Assembly: GCA_965220315.1 (NCBI GenBank)
Contig: CBDCPP010000001.1
Span: 248,001 to 312,000, forward strand
Origin: JAPOXK01 sp965220315
GTDB taxonomy: Bacteria; Chloroflexota; Dehalococcoidia; Bin125
Reading direction: 5' to 3'
DNA: 64,000 nt
Shown here one piece after another: positions 27,513-36,386 of the stretch. The first letter of the stretch is position 1. Each line of letters starts with the position of its first letter. Both the position numbers and the translations under genes were made by a program. A model generated the notes under the pieces. The model saw only the letters and a list, made by a program, of their open reading frames with translations, did not search any database and was not told the origin of the DNA.

Positions 27513-28010
27513 ATGGTGCGGATCTTTGAAGGCGGAGACGACGCCACCGGTTTGCGCTTCGCGCTGGTGGTGTCGCGCTTCAATGAGGTAATTGGCAAGC
27601 GCTTGCTCGAAGGCGCCTTGCGGACTCTCGTTGAGAACGGCGCCAGCGAAGACGCCCTTGATGTTCTTTGGGTTCCCGGCGCATTCGAGATTCCCTTGGT
27701 TGCGCGCGCCGCCGCCACGAGCGAGTGCTACGACGCCGTGATCTGTCTTGGCGCGGTGATCGAAGGCGAGACTGACCACTATCGTTTGGTGGCCGATCAA
27801 GCGGCACGCGGGATCGCCGCTGTCTCAACGGATACAGGTATACCTTGCATCTTTGAGGTGCTGGCCACTCCCTCCACAGAATTGGCGTTCGCGCGCGCGG
27901 GGGGTACTGCCGGGAACAAGGGCGAAGAGGCGGCGCGCGCTGCTATCGAGAGCGCGCGAGTGCTCGCGTTGGTACGTGATCGCTGGTCGGATGGCGACTC
28001 GGCGTTGTAA
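27513..28010 (+). CDS. ribH: 6,7-dimethyl-8-ribityllumazine synthase
   Basis: 165 aa from the ATG at 27513, four bases after ribBA. Family features: FALVVSRFNEVI at the N-terminus, VPGAFEIPLVA, ICLGAVIEGETDHYRLV and the LAFARAGG end. The His of TDHY is the conserved catalytic His. The usual Arg/Lys after GAVI is Glu here, a small departure. It joins the ribBA product with the RibD-pathway product to give lumazine. Last gene of the rib operon. Confidence 0.95.
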   Translation: MVRIFEGGDDATGLRFALVVSRFNEVIGKRLLEGALRTLVENGASEDALDVLWVPGAFEIPLVARAAATSECYDAVICLGAVIEGETDHYRLVADQAARGIAAVSTDTGIPCIFEVLATPSTELAFARAGGTAGNKGEEAARAAIESARVLALVRDRWSDGDSAL

Positions 28011-28043
28011 CCTCGCCACTCTGTGAGATTCGTCACAAAATCC

Positions 28044-28072
28044 TTGTTCGCTGTCCGCATCGCTCTTATAAT
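28044..28072 (+). promoter_or_regulatory. Sigma-70-type promoter for the tetrapyrrole operon
   Basis: TTGTTC at 28044-28049, 17 bases, then a perfect TATAAT at 28067-28072, about 40 bases upstream of the HTH regulator's TTG start. The position fits transcription of the regulator and the genes after it. Confidence 0.65.
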
Positions 28073-28112
28073 TTCCGAAGTTTCGCGTAATTTTCAGTAG
28101 GTTTGAGTAGTT

Positions 28113-28778
28113 TTGGGTCAAAACGAATCCGGATCCACGCACGCACTGAGCCGCTGGCTCACTCTTGGGCAGGCTAGCCGTGTACTCGGTGTCAGTGAGT
28201 CCACGCTACGGCGCTGGGCGGACGCCGGCACGATCCGCAGCTTCCGGACGCCGGGCGGCCATCGGCGCTTCGCGGCTGGGGAGTTGAGTCGGTTGACAGA
28301 GGGCGGATCGGGCGGTGAGGGGTTTCGGATCGACGAGGAGGCGCTACGCCACATCCGCGCTCGCTTGGATGGGGAACGAGCCCCGGCTTGGCTCGGACGG
28401 CTCACCGATCAAACACGACGCGCCCTCGGTGATCTGGGTCGCCATACCGTTGAGTTGGTGGGCCGTGCCGCGGAAGCTGAGCCGGACGAAGGTGCACTGA
28501 CTACCGAGGCCAACCGCGTCGGTGCGGATTATGGACGGCTGCTGGGCGAGGCGGGTTTGGCTCTTTCAGAGGCAGTGGCCGCGTTCTCTTATTTCCGCAC
28601 CGGCGTGGCAGAGGTGATGACTCGCCACGCACAAACGCGGGGCATGGCGGCTGGCGCTGCGGGAGGCGTGTGGGAGCGAGTTTCGCGGCTTGAAGACGAG
28701 ATTTTAGTTGCTCTTACCGCAGCCTATGAGCGTGAGGCAGCTAGGCCTTCCGCCGTTGGTCACGGCAGACGCGGTTAA
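28113..28778 (+). CDS. MerR/excisionase-type HTH regulator with helical C-terminal domain
   Basis: 221 aa from a TTG at 28113. The N-terminal DNA-binding domain (about 13-62) reads LTLGQASRVLGVSESTLRRW and GTIRSFRTPGGHRRF, the winged helix of MerR/HTH_17 proteins. The remaining 150 residues are helical. Their pattern (WLGRLTDQTRRAL, then LLGEAGLALSEAVAAFSYFRTGV) resembles the N-terminal helical sensor domain of RsbRD-type proteins; this is a weak resemblance. It is the promoter-proximal gene of the heme/siroheme operon, so it probably regulates it; its ligand is unknown. Confidence 0.8.
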   Translation: MGQNESGSTHALSRWLTLGQASRVLGVSESTLRRWADAGTIRSFRTPGGHRRFAAGELSRLTEGGSGGEGFRIDEEALRHIRARLDGERAPAWLGRLTDQTRRALGDLGRHTVELVGRAAEAEPDEGALTTEANRVGADYGRLLGEAGLALSEAVAAFSYFRTGVAEVMTRHAQTRGMAAGAAGGVWERVSRLEDEILVALTAAYEREAARPSAVGHGRRG

Positions 28779-28794
28779 GCCGGAGGAGGGACGC

Positions 28795-29496
28795 GTGGCC
28801 TATTACCCGATCTTTGTGGAGCTGAAGAACAAGCCATGCTTGGTGGTTGGCGGCGGCGAAATTGGACTGCAGAAGGTCCGAGGTCTCTTGGCCGCCGAGG
28901 CGCAGGTCACCGTCGTCAGCCCGGAGTTGCACCCAACGCTGGCGGAGTGGGTGGTGGAGAGGCGTATCAAGCATGTGGCCCGCGCGTATTGCTCGGACGA
29001 CGCTACGGGCTTCGAGATCGTGATGGTTGCGACGGACGACCGCTCGGCGAATGCGCAAGTCCGTGCTGAATCGCGTGCCCGCGGGGCGTGGGTCAACGCG
29101 GCGGATGATCCTGATAACTGCGACTTCATTCTCCCTGCCGTAGTGCGGCGTGGCCCGATCACCATCGCGATCTCGACGGGTGGAGGCAGCCCCGCGATGG
29201 CACGGCGCGTGCGCGAAGAATTGGATGCCTACTTCACCGAAGACTTCGAAGCACTGGCGGAACTATTGGCTGAGGTGCGCGCCGAACTCAAGCGCCGCGG
29301 CGTTCTGCTGCAAATTTCACAGGACACTTGGCAGGCTGCCATTGACGGGCGACTCCGTTCGCTTTTGGCGCAGCGACGCTGGGGCCAAGCGAAAGCGTTG
29401 TTGCTGTCCCGCTTGGGGGTGCCCATCCTGCCACAAGATCCGCCGCTTACCGCTCTCGCGGTGGAGCGGCCCGCTGTGCAGAGCGCCGTTCGATGA
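28795..29496 (+). CDS. Precorrin-2 dehydrogenase (CysG N-terminal/SirC type)
   Basis: 233 aa. The GTG at 28795, with GGAGGAGGG upstream, gives the family N-terminus (M)AYYPIFVELKNKPCLVVGGG. A Rossmann fold (GGGEIGLQKV, VTVVSPEL) is followed by NAADDPDNCDFILPAVVRRG and STGGGSPAMAR, all characteristic of siroheme synthase N-terminal domains. It oxidises precorrin-2 to sirohydrochlorin with NAD+. The methylase that makes precorrin-2 is fused to hemD two genes on. Confidence 0.92.
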   Translation: MAYYPIFVELKNKPCLVVGGGEIGLQKVRGLLAAEAQVTVVSPELHPTLAEWVVERRIKHVARAYCSDDATGFEIVMVATDDRSANAQVRAESRARGAWVNAADDPDNCDFILPAVVRRGPITIAISTGGGSPAMARRVREELDAYFTEDFEALAELLAEVRAELKRRGVLLQISQDTWQAAIDGRLRSLLAQRRWGQAKALLLSRLGVPILPQDPPLTALAVERPAVQSAVR

Positions 29497-30731
29497 CTCT
29501 GCTGGCTGCAGGGATCTCCCATCGCACGGCATCCGTGCAGGAGCGTGAGCGGTTCGCGCTCAACCATCGTGAGATGCCCCTCGCGTTACAGTCGTTCCTC
29601 GACCGGTTCGGCAACGGGGCGGTGCTCTCGACATGCAATCGTGTGGAGTTGTACGTCAACAGCCACGATTCGAGCGACCGTCCGAGTGACTTGATCGCTC
29701 ACCTCTCGCGGCTGAAAGGGATCGGCGGCGACGAGCTGCCCCCCCGTTTTTATGAGCTGCGGGAGCGCGACGCGGCAGCGCATCTGTTCCGCGTCGCAGC
29801 CGGAGTTGACTCTATGGTCCTCGGTGAAGGTCAGATCCTGGGCCAGGTTCGGCGGGCATTACAGAGTGCGTCTCGCGCCGGCTCTTTGGATCCCGTGCTG
29901 TCACGGCTCTTTCATGCAGCTCTGGAAGTGGGAAAGCGCTGCCGGCATGAGACGGACATCGCGCGATTTGCGGTGTCCGTGAGCAGTGCGGCCGTTGATC
30001 TCGCCCGCGAGCGGATCGGATCGTTACATGGCAAGCGTGGGCTTGTGGTTGGCGCGGGGGAAGCGGGCAAGCTTGCGGCCCGAGCGCTGCGCGACGCTGG
30101 AGTCCACGACTTGGCCGTCACGGGCCGCACGGCGCGGCGTGCGGAGAGGCTTGCGCTTGAGCTGCAGGGCTCGGCGGTCCCGTTTGCGGAGTTCACGAGC
30201 GCGCTTGTACAGGCGGATATCGTGATCACCTCCAGCGCGGCAGAAGGCTTCCTCGTCGATCGCGCACGCCTGCAAGAGGTGCTTGCGATCCGTGAAGCTC
30301 CCATCACGATTCTTGATGTCGCGGTCCCGCGGGACGTCGATCCGGCGGTCCGCGAATTGCCGGGCGTGGGACTGTTCGACATCGATGACCTGCAAACGAT
30401 CTCGGAGGCGAATCTGCGATTGCGCGAGCAAGCGGCGGCCCATGCGCAGCGCCTCGTGACGATCGCTGCAGAGCAGTTCACGAGCTGGGTCGAGTCGAGG
30501 AGGGCGGTACCGGCGATTACCGCGTTACTCGACCGGGCGGAGGTGATCCGCCGAGCGGAGACTGAACGCACCGTGCGCGAACTTGCGCTCGACGACGCTT
30601 CCACTGACAAGCTTGAGAAGATGACCGCTGCGATCGTCAAGAAGCTGCTGCACGAGCCGATCCAAGTGTTGAAAGAGGATGATGTGGACGCGGCGGCTGT
30701 TCGGCGGCTGTTCGCGCTGGAGGAGCGCTGA
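29493..30731 (+). CDS. hemA: Glutamyl-tRNA reductase
   Basis: 412 aa, ATG overlapping the previous stop (ATGA). The catalytic Cys lies in VLSTCNRVELYV; GVDSMVLGEGQILGQV and the NADPH domain (VVGAGEAGKLAARAL) are intact, as is the C-terminal dimerisation helix region. It reduces glutamyl-tRNA to glutamate-1-semialdehyde, the first step of the C5 route to tetrapyrroles; hemL, for the second step, is at the end of this operon. Confidence 0.97.
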   Translation: MTLLAAGISHRTASVQERERFALNHREMPLALQSFLDRFGNGAVLSTCNRVELYVNSHDSSDRPSDLIAHLSRLKGIGGDELPPRFYELRERDAAAHLFRVAAGVDSMVLGEGQILGQVRRALQSASRAGSLDPVLSRLFHAALEVGKRCRHETDIARFAVSVSSAAVDLARERIGSLHGKRGLVVGAGEAGKLAARALRDAGVHDLAVTGRTARRAERLALELQGSAVPFAEFTSALVQADIVITSSAAEGFLVDRARLQEVLAIREAPITILDVAVPRDVDPAVRELPGVGLFDIDDLQTISEANLRLREQAAAHAQRLVTIAAEQFTSWVESRRAVPAITALLDRAEVIRRAETERTVRELALDDASTDKLEKMTAAIVKKLLHEPIQVLKEDDVDAAAVRRLFALEER

Positions 30732-30732
30732 T

Positions 30733-31647
30733 TTGCGAACGCTGCGAGTGGGCACGCGTGGCAGTCGGCTGGCGCGCGCGCAGACGCAGGAGGCGGTTCA
30801 AGCACTCGAGGCCGCTGGCTTGCGCGTGGAAGTCGTCGTCTGCCGCACTCTGGGCGATCAGCAGCCCGAGGCACGGCTGGAGTCGATCGCTGGGCCCGGT
30901 GTCTTCGCACGCGCCATCGAGGAGGCGCTTCTTGATGGGCGTATCGATGTGGCGGTGCATAGCGCGAAAGATGTGGGCATCGCGCCGCTGGAGGGAACGG
31001 AGCTCGCGGCCTACTTGCCCCGCGCGGATGTGCGCGATGTGCTGGTCAGCTGCAGGGGGGCGTCACTGGACGGACTGCCGGCTGGTGGCCGTGTCGGCAC
31101 GAGCAGTCGGCGGCGCGCGGCCCAACTCCGCTCCGTACGTCAGGATATCGAGACTCCGAATATCCGAGGCAATGTCGACACCCGCATCGAGAAGGTCCAG
31201 CGCGGTGATTATGATGCGACGGTGCTGGCCGCCGCCGGTCTCGCTCGGCTCGGGCGCTTGGATGTCGTGGCCGAATACTTACCGATCGATCGGATGCTTC
31301 CCGCGCCGGGGCAGGGCGCTGTCGTCCTGCAGGCGCGACGCGACGAACATGAGACGATCGCGTGGCTGGAGTCCTTTAATCACCGCTCCACTGCGCTGGC
31401 GGTGCGGGCGGAGCGAGCGGTGCTGGCCTCACTGGGCGCGGGCTGCGCGCTGCCGGTGGCTGCCTTGGGCCACCTGCGCGCGGATGAGTTGGCGGTCGTG
31501 GGTGCGGTGTACGACGAGCGCGAGGCGCGGTCGATCACGGTGCAGTGTTCCGGTCCCGCCGATGCGCCGGAGGCAGTAGGATATGCAGTGGCGGAGGCGT
31601 TGCGGAAGCAGGGCGCCCAAGCGCTGATCGGCCAGGCCCTCTCGTGA
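30733..31647 (+). CDS. hemC: Hydroxymethylbilane synthase (porphobilinogen deaminase)
   Basis: 304 aa from a TTG at 30733, one base after the hemA stop. The N-terminus LRVGTRGSRLARAQT, HSAKDV, TSSRRRAAQL, NIRGNVDTR and PAPGQGAVVLQ are all family signatures. The Cys in LGAGCALPVAA is the attachment site of the dipyrromethane cofactor. It polymerises four porphobilinogens to hydroxymethylbilane. Confidence 0.96.
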   Translation: MRTLRVGTRGSRLARAQTQEAVQALEAAGLRVEVVVCRTLGDQQPEARLESIAGPGVFARAIEEALLDGRIDVAVHSAKDVGIAPLEGTELAAYLPRADVRDVLVSCRGASLDGLPAGGRVGTSSRRRAAQLRSVRQDIETPNIRGNVDTRIEKVQRGDYDATVLAAAGLARLGRLDVVAEYLPIDRMLPAPGQGAVVLQARRDEHETIAWLESFNHRSTALAVRAERAVLASLGAGCALPVAALGHLRADELAVVGAVYDEREARSITVQCSGPADAPEAVGYAVAEALRKQGAQALIGQALS

Positions 31648-33173
31648 CGCGCGGTGACGAGGCCGGTTTGGTGAGTCTTGTAGGCGCAGGTCCCGGCGAC
31701 CCGGGCTTGCTGACGCTGTTGGGGCAAGAACGGCTTCGCAAGGCTGATCTCGTTGTCTATGACCGCTTAATTAATCCTGTGCTGCTGCAGGAGCTCCGTC
31801 CCGAAGCGGAACGGGTTTTCGTTGGCAAGGAGGCTGGCACGCACGCTATGCCGCAGGCCGAGATCGAACGGTCGTTGATCGAAGGCGCCCGCGCCGGGAA
31901 AGCCGTGGTGCGCCTGAAAGGCGGCGATCCGTTCCTCTTCGGACGTGGCGGCGAGGAAGCGGAAGCACTGGCGGCAGCAGGCGTTCCCTTCGAGGTGGTA
32001 CCGGGCGTGGGCTCTGCTATTGCGGCACCTGCCTATGCCGGGATACCAGCGACCCATCGCGAGCTCGCCTCTTCCTTCGTGGTTGTTACCGGCCACGAAG
32101 ATACGTCGAAGACCGGCAGCGCCATCGATTGGGAAGCGATCGCGCGCGGGCCCGACACCATCGCTTGTCTCATGGCGAGACGAACGCTCGCCGCGGTGTG
32201 CGAGCGGCTGATCGAGCACGGCCGGCCGGCCGACACGCCGGCCGCGCTCGTGGAGCGCGGTACCACACCGCAGCAGCGGGTCGTGGAAGCGTCTCTGGCG
32301 CAGCTCCCCGCCGCTGCGGATGCAGCGGGCCTCGCTGCGCCCGCCGTTCTAATCGTGGGGCAGGTGGTTTCGTTACGAACGAAGCTGCGCTGGTTCGATC
32401 AACAACCGCTCTTCGGCAAGAGAGTTCTCATAACCCGTACACGCACGCAAGTGAGCGAGATGGCGCGGCGCCTCGTCCGAGAAGGCGCAGAGCCGATCGA
32501 ATTCCCCACCATCGAGATTGAGGCACGGCCCAGCGCCGCCACGGCCGCTGCCGTCGCGGATCTCGCTGCGGGCCACTACGACTGGGCCATTTTCACGAGC
32601 GCGAATGGCGTTGAACAGCTGTTCGATGCACTCGATCGGGCAGGGCACGACAGCCGGGCCTTTGGAGGCGTACAGGTCGCTGCGATCGGGCAGGCGACTG
32701 CCGAGGCGCTGGCTCGCCGGGGGATTCGTGCGGATGTGGTGCCGACCCGCTATGTGGCTGAGGAGTTGCTTTTGGCCCTCGCCGATCATCCCTTGGAAGG
32801 GGAGCGGGTGCTGCTCGCTCGGGCCGGCGGCGCGCGATCGGTCCTGCCTCAGGGGCTCCGCAGCCGAGGCGCGGCCGTCGACGATGTGGTGTTCTACGTC
32901 TCGCGTCGACCTGCGACAGCCGATTCAACCGTCATCGCACGGCTTGAAGCAGGAGAGATCGAGATCGCGACTTTCACCGCCTCGTCGACGGTGCAAGGGT
33001 GCATCGAGCTTTTGAACGGGAGAACGAAGCTGTTGGAGCGGCCGTTGGTGGCCTGTATCGGTCCTGTCACGGCTGCCACGGCGCGAGAGCTAGGCTTGCG
33101 CGTGGATGTAGTCAGCGAAGAGCATACGATTCCCGGATTGGTGAACGCTCTGAAGAAGGCATTCGCAAAGTGA
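31644..33173 (+). CDS. cobA-hemD: Uroporphyrinogen-III C-methyltransferase / uroporphyrinogen-III synthase fusion
   Basis: 509 aa, GTG overlapping the hemC stop (GTGA). The N-terminal SUMT domain (about 1-250) has VSLVGAGPGDPGLLTL, VVRLKGGDPFLFGRGGEE, EVVPGVGSAIAAPAYAGIP and THR. The C-terminal HemD domain (about 255-509) has KRVLITRTR, FTSANGVEQLF and VACIGPVTAATA. One polypeptide closes the macrocycle to uroporphyrinogen III and methylates it to precorrin-2, at the branch between heme and siroheme. The fusion is known in several phyla. Confidence 0.95.
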   Translation: MTRGDEAGLVSLVGAGPGDPGLLTLLGQERLRKADLVVYDRLINPVLLQELRPEAERVFVGKEAGTHAMPQAEIERSLIEGARAGKAVVRLKGGDPFLFGRGGEEAEALAAAGVPFEVVPGVGSAIAAPAYAGIPATHRELASSFVVVTGHEDTSKTGSAIDWEAIARGPDTIACLMARRTLAAVCERLIEHGRPADTPAALVERGTTPQQRVVEASLAQLPAAADAAGLAAPAVLIVGQVVSLRTKLRWFDQQPLFGKRVLITRTRTQVSEMARRLVREGAEPIEFPTIEIEARPSAATAAAVADLAAGHYDWAIFTSANGVEQLFDALDRAGHDSRAFGGVQVAAIGQATAEALARRGIRADVVPTRYVAEELLLALADHPLEGERVLLARAGGARSVLPQGLRSRGAAVDDVVFYVSRRPATADSTVIARLEAGEIEIATFTASSTVQGCIELLNGRTKLLERPLVACIGPVTAATARELGLRVDVVSEEHTIPGLVNALKKAFAK

Positions 33174-33179
33174 TCGCCC

Positions 33180-34190
33180 ATGCTTGAAACGAACCGCGCA
33201 ACATGGCTCGATCTTCCGCGCCGGCACCGTCGGCTTCGTCGGAGCGAGACGATGCGACGGATGGTGCGAGAGACGCAACTGACCGCGAGCGACTTCGTGT
33301 ACCCGCTCTTCGTTACGCATGGCCGCGATGTGCGCGCCCCCATTGCCGCGATGCCGGGACAGAGCCGCCTCTCGATTGACCAACTGCCGGACGAGGCGCG
33401 CGAGTTGCGAGCTCTCGGAATTCCCGGGCTCATCCTCTTCGGGCTTCCGGCTCGCAAGGATGCGCAGGCGTCCGAAGCGTATGCGGCGAACGGTATCGTG
33501 CAGCAGGCAGTCCGAGTGCTCAAAGACGCTGATCCCGACCTTGTTGTAATGACGGATGTCTGTCTCTGTGAGTACACCGATCACGGCCACTGCGGCGTGT
33601 TGGGCATGGGCGGCGTGGTGGAGAATGACGCCTCCGTGGAGCTGATCGCTGCCACGGCGCTGAGCCAGGCGGAGGCTGGGGCGGACATTGTGGCGCCCAG
33701 CGATATGATGGACGGCCGTGTGGGAGCGATTCGCGGCGCTCTTGATGACGCAGGCTTGCTGGATGTCGCGATCTTGGCCTACGCCGCCAAGTTCGCCTCG
33801 GCGTTCTACGGTCCTTTTCGCGAGGCAGCGGACTCGACGCCGGCGTTCGGCGATCGTCGTGGGTACCAGTTGGACCCATCCAATGGGCGGGAGGCGATGA
33901 GTGAGATCGCACAGGACCTCGCCGAAGGGGCGGATATGGTGATGGTGAAGCCCGCGCTGCCGTACTTGGACTTGATCCGCCAAGCGCGTGATCGCATTGA
34001 TTGTCCGATCGCCGCCTACAACGTCAGCGGCGAATACGCGATGGTGAAAGCTGCTGCGGCCAACGGGTGGTTGGAGGAAAATCGTGTCGTGCCAGAAGTG
34101 CTGACCGCGATCAAGCGGGCCGGCGCGGATCTGATCCTCACGTATCACGCCAAGGAGATGGCGCGCTGGCTGCAACAAGCAACGGTCTAG
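33180..34190 (+). CDS. hemB: Delta-aminolevulinic acid dehydratase (porphobilinogen synthase)
   Basis: 336 aa, six bases after cobA-hemD. Features: RHRRLRRSETMRRMVRET near the N-terminus, the zinc-site cysteines in TDVCLCEYTDHGHCG, and the two Schiff-base lysines expected in AYAAKFASAFYGPF and DMVMVKPALPYLD. It condenses two aminolevulinates to porphobilinogen. The Cys-rich motif marks it as a zinc enzyme rather than the Mg-dependent type. Confidence 0.97.
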   Translation: MLETNRATWLDLPRRHRRLRRSETMRRMVRETQLTASDFVYPLFVTHGRDVRAPIAAMPGQSRLSIDQLPDEARELRALGIPGLILFGLPARKDAQASEAYAANGIVQQAVRVLKDADPDLVVMTDVCLCEYTDHGHCGVLGMGGVVENDASVELIAATALSQAEAGADIVAPSDMMDGRVGAIRGALDDAGLLDVAILAYAAKFASAFYGPFREAADSTPAFGDRRGYQLDPSNGREAMSEIAQDLAEGADMVMVKPALPYLDLIRQARDRIDCPIAAYNVSGEYAMVKAAAANGWLEENRVVPEVLTAIKRAGADLILTYHAKEMARWLQQATV

Positions 34191-34942
34191 CGGGCGTCGA
34201 TCTCTCCCAAATCCGGGCGGTCGCCTTCGACTGCTATGGCACCCTCATTGATTTCGATGAACGGGCTTTCGTCCCGGCGATCCGCACCCTGTTCGCCCGG
34301 CATGGCGTCACGGCCGACGCGGGCGCGGTCTGGGACGACTGGATCAAGGCCGCGAGGGAGTTCGCCAAGATGATGGGTATCGATCCAGAGCGGCCCCTTG
34401 ATGGGCCCGAGCCCCCGTTTCGCACCTTCCAGGAGAGTTGGCCGCTGTTCTTCGGCTACGCCCTCGATGTATGGAAGGTCAGTGAGGTCGATGCGAATGC
34501 GGCGACGGCTTATCTGCTCGGCGAGCTCGGGCGGGCGCCTGCGTACGAAGAGAGCAAGGAGGTGGTCGATGGGATCCGGGCTGCGGGCGTGACCGTCGCG
34601 GTGGCGAGCAACGCCGATCGGGGTCATCTGGCTGCGGCGCTGCGGGGTGCGGAGATCAGCGCGGACGTTGTCGTTTCATCGGAAGGCGCACGCGCCTACA
34701 AGCCGCGCCGCCCGTTCTATGAGGCGTTGCTGCGAGAGCTCGACCTGCCGGCAGGGCAGGTTCTGCATGTGGGTGACCATCCGATCGCGGATGTCACGGG
34801 CGCCCGCAGCGTGGGGATGCCGGTCTACTGCGTGAAGCGCTTCGAACGCGAGACCCCTTCGCACCAACCGACGTTCGAGGCCACATGGACGTTTCCCGAC
34901 CTGCGTGGGCTCCTGGGCCTCATCGCCGCTGCCTCGCCGTGA
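34067..34942 (+). CDS. HAD-superfamily hydrolase within the hem operon
   Basis: The conserved part starts near 34196 with AVAFDCYGTLIDF, containing the DxxGT motif with the nucleophilic Asp. It continues with a helical cap, VAVASNADRGH, SSEGARAYKPRRPFY and HVGDHPIADVTGARSVG, the acidic C-terminal motif. Start uncertain: no ATG lies near, the GTG at 34067 would overlap hemB by about 120 bases, and a CTG lies at 34166. The cap and motif spacing fit the haloacid dehalogenase/phosphatase subfamily I. It probably dephosphorylates a small metabolite; why it lies between hemB and hemL is unknown. Its stop overlaps the hemL start. Confidence 0.85.
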   Translation: MVGGKSCRARSADRDQAGRRGSDPHVSRQGDGALAATSNGLAGVDLSQIRAVAFDCYGTLIDFDERAFVPAIRTLFARHGVTADAGAVWDDWIKAAREFAKMMGIDPERPLDGPEPPFRTFQESWPLFFGYALDVWKVSEVDANAATAYLLGELGRAPAYEESKEVVDGIRAAGVTVAVASNADRGHLAAALRGAEISADVVVSSEGARAYKPRRPFYEALLRELDLPAGQVLHVGDHPIADVTGARSVGMPVYCVKRFERETPSHQPTFEATWTFPDLRGLLGLIAAASP

Positions 34943-36237
34943 GAGATCGACCGCGTTCGCGGGCGGCTTTTCGGGCTGCGCAGGAGCTCTTTCCCGGAGG
35001 CGTGAATAGTCCCGTTCGGGCGTTTGGCGCGGTCGGCGGAGAGCCACCCGTCATCGCCCGCGGGAGTGGCGCCTATATCTACGACTTGGACGGCAATGTA
35101 TACGCGGACTACGTATGCGCGTACGGGCCGTTGATTCTGGGGCACGCGCATCCGGCCGTCGTTGGCGCGATCCGTGATGCCGCCGCCGCCGGAATGGCGT
35201 TTGGCGCTCCCACGGAGCTGGAGACAGCGCTCGCTCGGCGGGTCGTGGCTGCGGTCCCATCGATCGAACAGGTGCGATTCGTGAATTCCGGTACCGAAGC
35301 GACGATGACCGCCATCCGGCTCGCGCGCGGGTACACGGGTCGCAATAAGCTGATCAAGTTCGCGGGCTGCTATCACGGTCACGCCGGCGGTCTGCTGGCG
35401 AGATCGGGGTCGGGGCTCGCGACACTGGGCTTGCCGGACAGCGCCGGCGTGCCCGCGAGCTACACGGCCGAGACGCTGGTCGCCCGTTATAACGATCTGA
35501 CGAGTGTTGAGCGCATCGTCAGCGCATACGCAGACGATCTCGCGGGCGTGATCGTGGAGCCGGTAGCCGCGAACATGGGCCTCGTTCCTCCGGCGCCGGG
35601 CTTCTTGGAAGGGCTCCGGGAACTCACCCGCAGCGTCGGGGCGCTCCTTATTTTCGATGAAGTGATCACGGGGTTTCGCCTGTCCCGCGGCGGCGCCCAA
35701 GCACAGTTCGGCATCACGCCGGACCTCACCTGCTTGGGCAAGATCATCGGTGGCGGGCTCCCGATCGGCGCCGTGGGTGGTCCGGCGGCGATCATGAAGC
35801 ACTTGGCGCCGCTGGGCGCCGTTTACCAAGCGGGGACCCTGGCGGGCAACACGCTGGCGATGGCGGCCGGTGTCGCGACGCTCGATGAGCTGAGCGATCC
35901 CGGGATCTACGGCATGCTCGATCGCCGCGCAGCCCGGCTCGCCTCGGCGATCACGGCAGCGGCCCGGCGCGCGGCGCTTCCGGTCGCGGTGAGCCGCGCC
36001 GGTTCCCTGCTCACCATTTTCTTCCAAGCGGAGGCGCCGACGGATCTTGCCACGGCTCAGGCCAGCGACACGGAAGCCTATGCACGTTTCTGCCACGCCG
36101 CATTGGCCGCGGGGGTCAACGTTGCGCCTTCCCAGTTCGAGGCCATGTTTGTCTCGCTGGCGCATACGAACGAAGTGGTCGAATTCACCGAGGCAGCCAT
36201 CGCGGGGGCCCTCGAAGAAGTCGCTCGAAGCCGATAA
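34939..36237 (+). CDS. hemL: Glutamate-1-semialdehyde 2,1-aminomutase
   Basis: 432 aa, GTG overlapping the HAD gene's stop (GTGA). PLP-dependent class III fold: FPGGVNSPVRAF, VNSGTEATMTAIRLAR, CYHGHAGG, IFDEVITGFR and LGKIIGGGLPIGA, with the PLP lysine in LGK. It converts glutamate-1-semialdehyde to 5-aminolevulinate, completing the C5 route begun by HemA. Last gene of the tetrapyrrole operon. Confidence 0.97.
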   Translation: MRDRPRSRAAFRAAQELFPGGVNSPVRAFGAVGGEPPVIARGSGAYIYDLDGNVYADYVCAYGPLILGHAHPAVVGAIRDAAAAGMAFGAPTELETALARRVVAAVPSIEQVRFVNSGTEATMTAIRLARGYTGRNKLIKFAGCYHGHAGGLLARSGSGLATLGLPDSAGVPASYTAETLVARYNDLTSVERIVSAYADDLAGVIVEPVAANMGLVPPAPGFLEGLRELTRSVGALLIFDEVITGFRLSRGGAQAQFGITPDLTCLGKIIGGGLPIGAVGGPAAIMKHLAPLGAVYQAGTLAGNTLAMAAGVATLDELSDPGIYGMLDRRAARLASAITAAARRAALPVAVSRAGSLLTIFFQAEAPTDLATAQASDTEAYARFCHAALAAGVNVAPSQFEAMFVSLAHTNEVVEFTEAAIAGALEEVARSR

Positions 36238-36243
36238 CGCACG

Positions 36244-36252
36244 TTATCCACC
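36244..36252 (+). promoter_or_regulatory. Possible DnaA box upstream of dnaN
   Basis: TTATCCACC differs from the DnaA-box consensus TTATCCACA at one base and lies about 140 bases before dnaN. Only this single copy is evident, so it may be chance or a regulatory site rather than an origin. Confidence 0.3.
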
Positions 36253-36386
36253 ATTACTCCACGGACTTCTGTCGACTGTCGGGCAACTGCACGATGTTCC
36301 GTCGCCGTTGGCTTCTCTGGTGCTCTACAATCATCCAGTCAATTGTATAGGTCTATTCGCATTTCTATTGTCGTGGAGGCTTGCAG

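Noticed and set aside
34825..36165. 446-codon minus-strand frame
   Set aside because: Antisense of hemL, with Arg/Gly-rich composition typical of a shadow frame.
36238..36386. Replication origin at dnaN
   Set aside because: Only one DnaA-box-like site and no AT-rich unwinding region or dnaA gene.
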